From Anagrus nilaparvatae (taxonomy: Eukaryota; Arthropoda; Insecta; Hymenoptera; Mymaridae), in NCBI GenBank assembly GCA_022575985.1, contig JAKSXM010000014.1, positions 2,728,001 through 2,792,000 on the forward strand: 64,000 nucleotides of DNA, read 5' to 3'. Positions 44,187 through 55,379 of this stretch are shown piece by piece. How positions within the stretch are numbered: the stretch's first letter is position 1; each line of letters begins with the position of its first letter. Under the pieces are notes generated by a model. It did no database searches and was not told where the DNA came from. It saw only the letters and a program-made list of their open reading frames with translations. A program made the translations under genes and the position numbers.

Positions 44187-44198
44187 AGTGAGTAAATA
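44187..44198. repeat. Right target-site duplication of the Penelope-like insertion
   Basis: Exact 12-bp copy of 42189-42200. Confidence 0.7.
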
Positions 44199-46363
44199 GA
44201 ATTTTTAATTTATAAACTTGGAGAAACTGGTAACTAAAATAAACAGAATTTCATAGTTTATTTCTATTAAATTTTTAAATAAAAAAAACTTTATAAGTGC
44301 AACATTCCCAATTCCTAATTTAGCTTTAAAACTTGGCATCAAAAATATTTTTTTCCAATTGTTGAACAACGTGTTTCTAATAGAGTTTCTGAGAAATTTT
44401 TATTTTAATTTTTGCTTGATTATGAAGGCTAAATTTTTTTTTACAAGTATATTGATATTTTTTTTTACAAGTTTATTGATAAAGAGATGATCAAAAACTC
44501 AAACCTATAATTCTGTGTTTTAGTTCTGGTAGTAATTAGATAAAATATTTTTGAATTAAAAAGTAATAAAGACACAATATGAACTAGAATTTTAAGTCTT
44601 GAATTTTGTTTTACCTTATTCCAGTTATTCATAGGAATAAAAAAAAATAAGTTTATTTTTAATTCCTAGTTTCATCGAAAAACTTAAAAGTTTAAAGTTC
44701 TAATCACTCTCACTTAACGAAAACCACTATGAGCACAAATAATTTAGAACCAACTAAGAAAGTAAAACACATAAACTAATGGAATTAGTTTTATTTGGTT
44801 CTCTTGTCCAAAAAGTATTTTAAGTTTACTTATTTTAAGTTTAGAAATTACTGATCTCTGGCCTTACTTGCAAACCAATGTATTACAATATTAATATATT
44901 TGAAGGTTTACTCGATAAAGAAATTTTTCGTACACAAAATTTTAATGCTGAACTCTAAACAAATTACTACATGGTATTAACTCAAAGTATTTATACACAT
45001 GGTCTTACTTCCCAAATTAGTTTTTTTATTTATTTTAATTAAGGTTTTGCTAATAAAAGTTAGAAAACGAGAGTGTAAAAATATCATGGCATGTGATTAT
45101 CAATTTTTTTTTGCTGTAAAATCTACCTAATTTTCCAACAGTATTGTCAAAAAAAATTATTTTATTTACAAATCTACAGGAAAATCAATAAAATATTTGA
45201 AAATGAAGATTATTTTTCCAGAAAAGTTTTTAAAACTGATTCAGATCAAAATTTTATTTTTCCAAACCTAAATATTTTATAGATTTTTTCGAGATAATGG
45301 ATGTAAAACTTTAAGCCAAGCCAATAAAAAGATTTTTCACAGTTGAATTATGTACTTTTTAATGAAAAAAAAATAGGTTGTCAATTATTTTAAAAATTTT
45401 TTCAAAGTTTTGAGTCTTATATATTTCACTTTAGAAAAATCTTAAACAAAATTATCTAAAAGCGAAACAATAATTAACTATTCAAAATTAAAACAATTAT
45501 ATTTTATTGACCTTTTTTCTAGTAAACAATATTATTTACTCAAAAAAAGGTCAATAAAATTCAATTGTATAAAAATTATAGTCGAGTAACAAAAATAACA
45601 AAATAAAACATAACATTTTAGTTTGGTTTAAGGATTTCCTTACTTCATTTCGGACAAATCCATAGGATTTTTTTGGTTTAAAAAAGTAAAATTGTTTAAG
45701 CAGGGTTATAGTTTAAGTTGTCCATGAAAACATTCCTGAAAAAATCATTTTTTTTTATAAACATTTTTTTGGTTTTTTCATCCATTATCCTGGAAAAACC
45801 TATGATATTTTTTGGCTAAATTTAAACTGTATAACCGAGTCTGTGGTCAGCTTTAATCATCCATAAAAACTTGAAAGAAAAAAAATATTCATTTAAAAAA
45901 TTTTTTTGGGGTTCACAGCCCTCCGTTTTGACAAAACCTTTAAATTTTAAGATTTGGAAAAAGAAAATAGCTGTTCTTAAAACCTAAAATCTTTATTCAA
46001 GAAAAATTTGTATTCCTGGACAATATGGACAATAGTTTGTAAAATTAGATTCATATTATAGCTAGGGAAAATTGAAAACCACATTTCATAATATTTTTGC
46101 AGTCCATTGACTATTAAATTTTAATTAGTAGAACTTGAATTAGCAAAAAAAAAAAGTTGTTGCAAAATTATTGTCACTACGGTCCCTCAAGCAGTATGAT
46201 AAATATTTATATGGCTTGAAAATTTTTACTATTAATTTGATGTCATATTAAGATAATAAAGCCATAAAGGGATACCAAATGTTTTAAAATTAGAGCTTCC
46301 GTGCAAAAAATTAGTGCTAAAAATTATGGAATACGTTAACAAAAAGAATGGAATTTTGGTTCC
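44199..46363. other. AT-rich stretch with one small palindrome
   Basis: No gene. A ~90-bp near-palindrome lies at 45488-45577 (TTTTATTGACCTTTTTTC... against ...AAAAAAAGGTCAATAAAA), and a diverged ~170-bp duplication at about 45625-45890 (CCTATGATATTTTTTGG / CCATAGGATTTTTTTGG). Confidence 0.5.
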
Positions 46364-47850
46364 TCAAAGAGGAACCATTGTGATAGGTCAAATTTCGATT
46401 TTTGATTTTTTGGCATATAAGCACGTTTTGGGACCTCAGGAAGCTAAAAAACCGGTTTTTTAAAAAAGTATGTATGTGTGTGTGTGTAACCGGTGAAATT
46501 TCACAACCATTATGGAATTAAGACCTAATTTTTTGTTCAAAAATTTTTTCATCAAAAAATCTCAAACTACTTTTTTTTTTTTGATTTGGATGTATAATAT
46601 CTCATTTATTTCTGCGAAAGTACTTATATTTGAAAGTACAATTTTTACTTGATATCTCGAATCTGATAACAAATTTTTTGAAAATTTTTTTCTCAAAATT
46701 TTTTTTCACCAAAAAATACAAAATATACCAATACATACCAATTTTTTTTTTCTTTACGGACGCAGTACTTAATTTATTTCTGTGGAAGTACTAGTTTTAG
46801 AAATATCGTTTATAGCATTTTTTTGGACCTGATACCTAATTTTTTCAAAATTTTTTTCTCAAAATTTTTGTTGCCAAAAAATACAAAAAATGCCAAAAAT
46901 TTTTTTATTTTAGGATGTAATACTTGAATTTTTTCTATGAAAGTATGAATATCTGAAAATATTGTAACCGGTGATATTTTACAACCATTATGGAATTAAA
47001 AAAGTAAAAATAATATTTTATTGACCAGAATTGGAGCTGAACTTAATTTTTTATTGTTTTAAGACCTAATTTTTTTTTCAAAAATTTTTTCATCAAAAAA
47101 TCTCAAATTTTTTTCTTTTTTTTAATTTGGATGTAATACCTAATTTATTTCCGTGAAAGTACTTATATTTGAAAGTACGATTTTTACTCGATGTCTCGAA
47201 TCTGATAATGAATTTTTTGAAAATTATTTTCCCAAAATTTTTTTCAGAAAAAAATACAAAAAACCCTAATTTTTTTTTTTCTTTTTGGACGTAGTACCTA
47301 ATTTATTTCTTTGAGAGTACTAGTTTTAGAAAGTTTGTTTATAGTAATTTTTGGATCTGATACCGAATTCTTTCAAAATTTGTTTTTTCAAAATTAAAAA
47401 CACAAAAAAATTAAAATAACTACAATATATTTTTTTTTTAAATTGTAATACCTAATTTAATTCCATTAAAGTACTAATATCTGAAAATATTGTAGTCGGT
47501 GATATTTCACAACCATTATCGAATTAAGACCTAATTTTTTTTTCCAAAAATTTTTTTATCAAAAAATCTAAAATATTTTTTTTTTTTCATTTTGGATGTA
47601 ACATCTCATTTATTTCCATGAAAGTACTTATGTTTGAAAATATGGTTTTTATTCGATATCTTGAATCTGATAATTAATTTTTTGAAAATTTGTTTCAAAA
47701 TTTTTGATCAATAAAAAAAACTTTTAAAAGTTAATAGAAATGTATGTATAATTGCATGCTTGTAATTAGTGATATCTGTGGCATATTGAAGTATTAAGCT
47801 CATTATTTGAGGAACCTTAGTGCCAGCTAGTTGGCAGTGTATTTTTATTT
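46364..47850. repeat. Internally repetitive dispersed element, copy 1
   Basis: Starts near GGTTCCTCAAAGAGGAACC and ends near GAGGAACCTTAGTGCCAGC. A marker, GT(A/C)(A/G)(C/T)CGGTGA(A/T)ATTT, recurs at ~46478, ~46966 and ~47490 (period about 490-525 bp). Within each, ~130-bp subunits repeat AAAGTACT(A/T)(A/G)TTT...TAGAAA / CTGATA..TAATTTTTT / CAAAATTTTTT. The same structure is seen at 53726-55290. Confidence 0.75.
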
Positions 47851-48530
47851 TTTAAAGTAAAAAATTTAATAACAAAAATTCTCTTATATTTTTATTGCAA
47901 AGCAGAGAATTTAAGAAATAATGAATTTCTTAAAACTAGATTTTTACTGTACAAAAATTGGGTATTAGTATTAGGTATAAAAATAAAACGAATAACCTCG
48001 CGAATAACAGTATTTTTTAATTTTTAAAGGAAAAAGTTTGGATACAAAAATTTCCCTATATTTTGAATTTAAATCAGAGAAATTGAAAAATAATTAATTT
48101 TTTAAAACTCGAACACCCTTGTAAAAAAATTAGATATTAACTCCAAAAAGAAACAAAATAATCTTGTTTCTTTATTTTTTAATAAACAAAAAATTTTAAA
48201 ATAATAAATATTATACCAGGTTTAGGTAACAGATCATAGAATTAAACCAGTAATAACGATTTTCCTGAATAAAATAAGACTCATGTGGAAAAAAATGAGA
48301 TATTGCGTCAAAAAATAAAAAAGAAATCATTTTTTTTTTTTTTTTGACGCAAAAATTTTTGAGGCAACAGTATTCACAAATTTCTTTAACCGATTCGAGA
48401 AGTTGAGTAATAGTATATTTATGTAAAAAATTATTTAAATTTTCTTATAAAATTAATTCTTGAAAAGAATTATTTTTAATAAGAAATTTAACGCACATAA
48501 CGGAACAACAAAAGCTCGTGTCCAGAAAGA
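47851..48530. other. AT-rich stretch, no gene seen
   Basis: Low-complexity sequence; two weak paralogous blocks (47870-47950 and 48020-48110) only. Confidence 0.4.
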
Positions 48531-48688
48531 TAAAGAATGGTCCAAATCGCACGTAAATTTCCTTACGAGGTGAAACCGGGGATGGTAAACTTTGATTTAG
48601 GATTTTCTTTATTTATGGATAAGGGCCGTAAAAAATTTTTCGGCTTAGCGTCGGAAAGTAATTTACGTGCGATTTGGGCCACTCTTTA
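48531..48688. mobile_element. MITE of the CCCAAATCGCACG family
   Basis: Terminal inverted repeat TAAAGAATGGTCCAAATCGC at 48531 with its inverse ending CTCTTTA at 48688, including AATTTACGTGCGATTTGG; ~158 bp in total. A better-preserved relative of the nested insertion at 33305-33563. Confidence 0.75.
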
Positions 48689-49278
48689 CTTTTCTTAACA
48701 CAAGCCGTGAATATACTATTTTTTTAATCAATTAAAGATTTCTGTCGCCAAAGCTTGCCTTTGCAAACCAAATTTTTGTAAAATTTAAAACTGTAGGCAC
48801 ACCTACCCCGCATGGATTTTCTTGTTTTTTATACTATTTTAAACGATAATTTACCAGTAAATATGGAATTTTTCATACGGCGTAAAATTAGCAGTCATTT
48901 TTCGGTAAAAACCCATTTTTTATTTCAATTTTAGAAAAACTTCTAAATATCGTACTTTTTAACAGAAAAAACTTTTTGGAAGGGTAAAATTACAAACATT
49001 TGGACAAAAATATGTCACTTAAAATTTTTTTTTTTTTTAGTTTTAAACCATAAAACGAATGTTTAATATTAACGTATTTGACCACTTTAAGTTAACAGTA
49101 TTTTTTTCATTTTAATATTATATTTTCTTTACATTTCTTAGCAATACGTTAAAATATACATTTCAGTATGATTATGAAACATTTTTAGCTAATTTTATCT
49201 TAGCTAATCTTTCTAAAAACATCAGAAATTTCGTAATTTAACTTTAAAGGGTCCCCAAATTTCTTTGAACTTTTCAAC
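48689..49278. other. AT-rich stretch, no gene seen
   Basis: No structure beyond AT-rich composition was noticed. Confidence 0.4.
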
Positions 49279-49721
49279 TTAAGGGTCCAAAGGTAACGTG
49301 TTAAATATAGGGAATCATAGCCACTTTTGTGCGCCATAGGTTCTAAGAAATAAACAGCCAAGCATAAGCATCCAAGGTAGTAGTGGTTGAGGTTATTTAA
49401 AAGCTGAAAATGGGTACATTTGTGTGATTGTAAAAATATTTAATAAAATTGGCAGTACAAAATACAATTATATTATTAAATCTATTTTTTTGGTTATAAA
49501 TATTTATTTGGTTAAAAAAACAAAAACAATTAATTGTCAACAGAATCATACAAACACAGAAAATAATTTGCAAAGTAAAATATTTTGAGCAAATTCTTAA
49601 GAAAATATATTCAGCAATTCTATAGAATTCCATATTTAAAACAAGCCTTTCTTTAGAACTAATGGCGCAAAAAAATCGCTATGATTCCCTACATTTAACA
49701 CGTGACCTTTGGCTCCTTAAA
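49279..49721. mobile_element. ~443-bp element with ~72-bp terminal inverted repeats
   Basis: The left end (49279-49350) and right end (49648-49721) are inverted copies, with CGTGTTAAAT(A/G)TAGGGAATCA and TTGCGCCAT/TGTGCGCCAT as clear landmarks. The interior (49397-49633) has a 78-codon minus-strand ORF that is AT-driven and not convincing. Confidence 0.75.
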
Positions 49722-50943
49722 CTATTATTACTACTTTAAACTTAAATTATTATTTTTTTTTGCCATATAAGTTTAATATTTTATATTTAAGTCTTAAATC
49801 ACAGTAAAATATATTATTTTTACATAAAAAATTGATTCAAACTTTTGGCTTTTTCCGAGAAGTAATTTAAACTAACACATTTCCCCTGAAAGACCTAATT
49901 TTTCCTGTTTAATAATGCAGGATTTTTGGGTTATTTTGAGTTTAATTTTTTTTTTTTGAACCGTTAAAGGGCGCTCTGTCCACCACTGGGTGTTTTTTGC
50001 GCAGTATATTTGTAACTAAAATAATTGAACCATATATTTATAATTAATATATATTTTAGATATGTAAATTAGATATGTAATTAATTTGTAAAAACGTAAT
50101 TTAAATATACGTAATTATATTTTTTATTATATGAATGGAATTAAATTCTAATTTTTTTATGAATTTCTAATTTATTTCTAATTCAAGGTTGATTAGCGTG
50201 TATTTTGATCACGATAGAAATCGATATAATTTTTATAGGGGCTTCGTATTATAATAAAACACATTAAAAAAAATTTTTAAGAAAATTGTGTTTTTCATTT
50301 AGGAAATACAAAGCTCCAAAGTTGAGTCCTTATACATTGCGAGCATAGGAGCTGAGTCAAAAATCAGGGGTTTGAGATTTTTATGTTATGTCAATATCAA
50401 AACTAAACGATGGATTTAAAAAAAAAATAGCACCACGTAAATTAATTATTGAAGAAACTAGTATTCGATTTTTAAATAAATTGTGTTTTTCGTATAAAAG
50501 ATATTTTAATTAGAAAAAATAAAAAACCGATAAAAATTTTAAGGCGACAACGTCGCTGTTTAAAATACACGCATAATATTATAATAATAATCATGTAAAT
50601 AAGAAACGCGCCCTACAAACATTCTGCGACGTTGTCGCAATTTTTTTTTTATTTAATCTTCAACGAAAAATGACCGGCTGTATACCGTCAAAATCTTGTG
50701 ACCGCTAATGTACCTTAAAATAAAATAAAAAGCTTCCATTATCAGAAATAAAAAAAGATAATTTTTTAACCTGTTCAGGCGCATTTTTTGCCCTTCTTAT
50801 GTTAAAAAATATGTTTTAAATCACAGGGCAAATTGATGAGCTTAATCTTTACATACAAGGTTAATATCAAATTTTGTCCCTTTTTTTTAAAAATAGCTGC
50901 TTCTCGTCTGAAAAATTGTATATTGCGATAATGTGTCTAGAAA
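49722..50943. other. AT-rich stretch with a short inverted repeat
   Basis: No gene. GGCGACAACGTCGCTG (~50542) pairs with TGCGACGTTGTCGCAA (~50625), marking a possible ~100-bp MITE. Confidence 0.45.
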
Positions 50944-53612
50944 ATGAAATTCTATGGCCTCAGCTAAGTAAAAATTTAATTTAAGTAAAAGTCTATTTCC
51001 AAATACTGATATTTATTAAATTAATAATGTTTTTAAAACTATAAAAAATTAAAGTATAATTAAAACTAAGTTAAGTCTTGTTGTTTCCTAATCACAAGCT
51101 CATCTGAATTTGAAGATTTTGAGTCCAGAAAATAAGGTTTTTACGATTAAAATTTATTGGATTTCCTTACAATATTCCTAATGGATCTACTTTTTATATA
51201 TAATTCAACTTTCGGCCCATAAATGTTGTGAGATGAAATTTTATGGCCTAAGCTAAGTAAAATTTTATTTCAGCAAAAATATTAATTCCTAATATAAATA
51301 TATTATAACTTTCAGCCCATAAATGTTGTGAGATGAAATTTTATGGCCTAAGCTAAGTAAAATTTTAATTTAAGCAAAAGTATAAATTCCTAATAAATAT
51401 ATTATAACTTTTGGGCCACTAATGTTGTGAGATGAAATTATATGGTCTAAGCTAAGTAAAAATTTAATTTAAGCAAATGTATATTTCAAAATACTGATAC
51501 TGATTAAATTAATAATGTTTTTAAAACTTTAATAAATTAAAGTATAATTAAAACTAAGTTAAGTCTTGTTGTTTCCTAATCACAAGCTCATCTGAATTTG
51601 AAGTTTTTGAGTCCAGAAAATAAGGTTTTTACGATTAAAATTTATTTGATTTCCTTACAATATTCCTAATGGATTTACTTTTTACATATAATTCAACTTT
51701 CGGCCCATAAATGTTGTGAGATGAAATTTTATGGCCTAAGCTAAGTAAAATTTTATTTCAGCAAAAATATTAATTCCTAATATAAATATATTATAACTTT
51801 CGGCCCATAAATGTTGTGAGATGAAATTTTATGGCCTAAGCTAAGTAAAATTTTATTTCAGCAAAAGTTTACAGTAAATAGATAATTTTTCTTATACAGT
51901 GCTGTACTTTAAATATAATTAGCTTATATTATAACAATTTATTATCTTCAGAAACTGCTTAACTTGCCAGGCCCCTAAATAACCAGTAAACGGCGTGATT
52001 GCAAATTGTATCAATAATTATCTATTATAAAAAAGTTTATGGGCTTTTGGAGATCGCCATCTTGTGTCAACAGTTTATTAGCCAATCAAATTGCTTGTTT
52101 TAATTTTTGAATTTTTCTATTTTCTTGATAGGTTATCATGGGTTATAGCCTATATTTATTGTAAACATCTATATCTTCGATATTTCTTTAATGAAACTAA
52201 TGGAAAATTTAACGATATAGTCTAGTTTTAATTTAGTGTAAAAAGAATTAAAATTTTATTTTATAAAGATATTAAATAAATTAGAAATTATTTAAAAATA
52301 TTGTAAGGATATATTAAAAACATATAGTAAGAATATCATCAAAAGTAAAAATCTTGTCTATGAAAATGATTTTTCATTATAAAACAAAGTTCTTGAAATA
52401 TGACTTTAAGGATTATAAACAAATTAATGGTTTGCATTAAAAACAAAATTTCAGTCATAGATGAGTAGTAAAAATATTCATTAACGTGATTTTCCAGGAA
52501 ATACCTTTTTTTTAAAAGGTTAAAAATGTATACTATTCTTTAATTTTATTTTAATTTTCCACCGATAAAATGGTTATTTAGGGGCCTGGCAAGTTAAGCA
52601 GTTTCTGAAGATAATAAATTGTTATAATATAAGCTAATTATATTTAAAGTACAGCACTGTATAAGAAAAATTATCTATTTACTGTAAACTTTTGCTGAAA
52701 TAAAATTTTACTTAGCTTAGGCCATAAAATTTCATCTCACAACATTTATGGGCCGAAAGTTATAATATATTTATATTAGGAATTAATATTTTTGCTGAAA
52801 TAAAATTTTACTTAGCTTAGGCCATAAAATTTCATCTCACAACATTTATGGGCCGAAAGTTGAATTATATGTAAAAAGTAAATCCATTAGGAATATTGTA
52901 AGGAAATCAAATAAATTTTAATCGTAAAAACCTTATTTTCTGGACTCAAAAACTTCAAATTCAGATGAGCTTGTGATTAGGAAACAACAAGACTTAACTT
53001 AGTTTTAATTATACTTTAATTTATTAAAGTTTTAAAAACATTATTAATTTAATCAGTATCAGTATTTTGAAATATACATTTGCTTAAATTAAATTTTTAC
53101 TTAGCTTAGACCATATAATTTCATCTCACAACATTAGTGGCCCAAAAGTTATAATATATTTATTAGGAATTTATACTTTTGCTTAAATTAAAATTTTACT
53201 TAGCTTAGGCCATAAAATTTCATCTCACAACATTTATGGGCTGAAAGTTATAATATATTTATATTAGGAATTAATATTTTTGCTGAAATAAAATTTTACT
53301 TAGCTTAGGCCATAAAATTTCATCTCACAACATTTATGGGCCGAAAGTTGAATTATATATAAAAAGTAGATCCATTAGGAATATTGTAAGGAAATCCAAT
53401 AAATTTTAATCGTAAAAACCTTATTTTCTGGACTCAAAATCTTCAAATTCAGATGAGCTTGTGATTAGGAAACAACAAGACTTAACTTAGTTTTAATTAT
53501 ACTTTAATTTTTTATAGTTTTAAAAACATTATTAATTTAATAAATATCAGTATTTGGAAATAGACTTTTACTTAAATTAAATTTTTACTTAGCTGAGGCC
53601 ATAGAATTTCAT
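50944..53612. repeat. 2.67-kb near-perfect palindrome, arms 1,042 bp
   Basis: Left arm 50944-51985 and right arm 52571-53612 are inverted copies of exactly equal length; spot checks at both ends and two interior landmarks keep the same coordinate sum, so there are no net indels between them. The 585-bp spacer (51986-52570) is unpaired and non-coding. Each arm holds two ~488-bp direct units and ~95-100-bp subunits (ATAAATGTTGTGAGATGAAA, TTTATGGCCTAAGCTAAG). Confidence 0.95.
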
Positions 53613-53725
53613 CTCACAACATTTATGGCCCGAAAGTTTAAGAAAATATAAAAGGAATAAAATTCTTAATTTATTTATTTATTTTTTTAAGTAATTAAAT
53701 AACGATATATTTTTTGGTTACTCAA

Positions 53726-55290
53726 TGAGGAACCATTGTGATGGGTCAAATTTTGGTTTTTGAAATTTGTCCGATTTAAGGAGGGGGGTCAAATTTGTCC
53801 TATTTAAGGAGGGGGGGAGGTCAAATTTGTCCTATTTAAGGGGGGAGGGGGTCAAATGAGACTTAGAATAATCCGGGTTTAGGGACTTAGAATATTTTTG
53901 ATTTAGGGACCTAGAATAATACGCGTTTAGGGAATCAGAATAGTTTGGGTTTAGAATCTTTTAACATTTAGCAAAGGTGATAATTACAAATTATAAAAAT
54001 AAGAAATTGTATTGCTTTTCGTGTGTCTATGCTCAGATGTAAGTAAACATGTTCCACAAACCGGTTATAAGTTTTTTTTAATTTGGATGTAATACATCAT
54101 TTTTTTTCATGAAAGTACTGATACATATCTAGAAGTATCGTTTTTACTTGATATCTCGAATCTTATAATTTATTTTTTGAAAATTTTTTTCACCAAAAAA
54201 TACAAAAAATACCAATTTTTATTTTTTTTATGGACGCAGTACTTAATTTATTTCTGTGGAAGTACTAGTTTTAGAAATATTGTTAATAGTAATTTTTTGG
54301 ACCTGATACTTAATTTTTTCCAAATTTTATTCTTAAAATTAAAAAAAAAAACTGCAATTTTTTTTTTCTTTTTGGATGTAGTACCTAATTTTTTCCTATA
54401 AAAGTACCAATATCTGAAAATATGGTTATTACGCGATATCTCCAATCTCACACTTAATTTTTTGAAATTTTTTTTTCTCAAAACTTTTTGCATAAAAAAA
54501 TTAAAAAAACAGCAATGTTTTTTTGCTTTTTGAAAGTAGAACCTCATTTTTTCTGTGGGAGTACTCGTTTTAGAAATATATACTTTATAGTCAATATTTT
54601 GGATCTGAAACTTGTTTTTGAAAATTTTTCTCAAAATTTTTCAAACACAAAAATAAAGAAAACAGAAATATTTTTTTTCGTTTTGAACGTATCACCTAAT
54701 TTATTTCTATAAAAGTACTAATATTTGAAAATATTGTTTTCACTCGATATCTCAAATCTGATACTCAATTTTTTAAAAATTTTCTCTCAAAATTTTTTGC
54801 ATAAAAAAATTAAAGAAACCGCAATATTTTTTTTCTTTTTGGACTTAGTACCTAATATTTTCCTATGAAAGTACATATATCTAGAATTATCGTTTTTACT
54901 AGGTAAAATAGACCATTAAGAACATTTTGTTATTGTTAATGAGGAACCATAGTGCCAATTACTTGACAGCGTTTTTTTCTTTTTGGACGTTGTACCTAAT
55001 TTATTTCTATTAGAGTACTAGTTTTAGAAAGTTCGTTTATAGTAATTTTTTGGATCTGATACCGAATTTTTTCAAAATTTTTTTCTCAAAATTAAAAAAA
55101 CAAAAAAATTAAAATAGCTGCAATATTTTTTTTTTGTGTGTAATACCTCATTTAATTCTATGAAAGTAATAATATCTGAAAATATTGTAACCGGTAACAT
55201 TTCACAACTTTTATGGAATTAAGAGAGAAATGTATGCATGATTGCATGGTTGTAATCGGTGATGTCAGTGGCTGCCAGCTAGTTGGCAGG
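53726..55290. repeat. Internally repetitive dispersed element, copy 2
   Basis: Same family as 46364-47850: starts CAATGAGGAACCATTGTGAT, has the AGTACTAGTTTTAGAAA subunits, an internal GAGGAACCATAGTGCCAATTA at ~54940, and ends with GCCAGCTAGTTGGCAG near 55275. It additionally contains the G-rich minisatellite at 53765-53965. Confidence 0.7.
53765..53965. repeat. G-rich minisatellite block
   Basis: Three ~33-bp units of GTCAAATTTGTCC(T/G)ATTTAAGGAGGGGG type, followed by about four ~24-bp units of TTTAGGGACTTAGAATA type. An inverted relative is at 63705-63890. Confidence 0.7.
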
Positions 55291-55379
55291 GTATTTTTAT
55301 ATATTTTTCTTTTAAAGCTGACAATTAATACATAAAAAAAATAAATAAATAAATGAACAATTTTTTTCTTTTAAGTTTT

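Noticed and set aside
49397..49633. 78-codon ORF inside an inverted-repeat element
   Set aside because: AT-biased composition with no transposase motifs; the element is better read as non-autonomous.
54177..54712. Lys/Phe-rich ORFs at 54.2-54.7 kb
   Set aside because: They arise from the AAAATTTTTT-type subunits of the repeat family.
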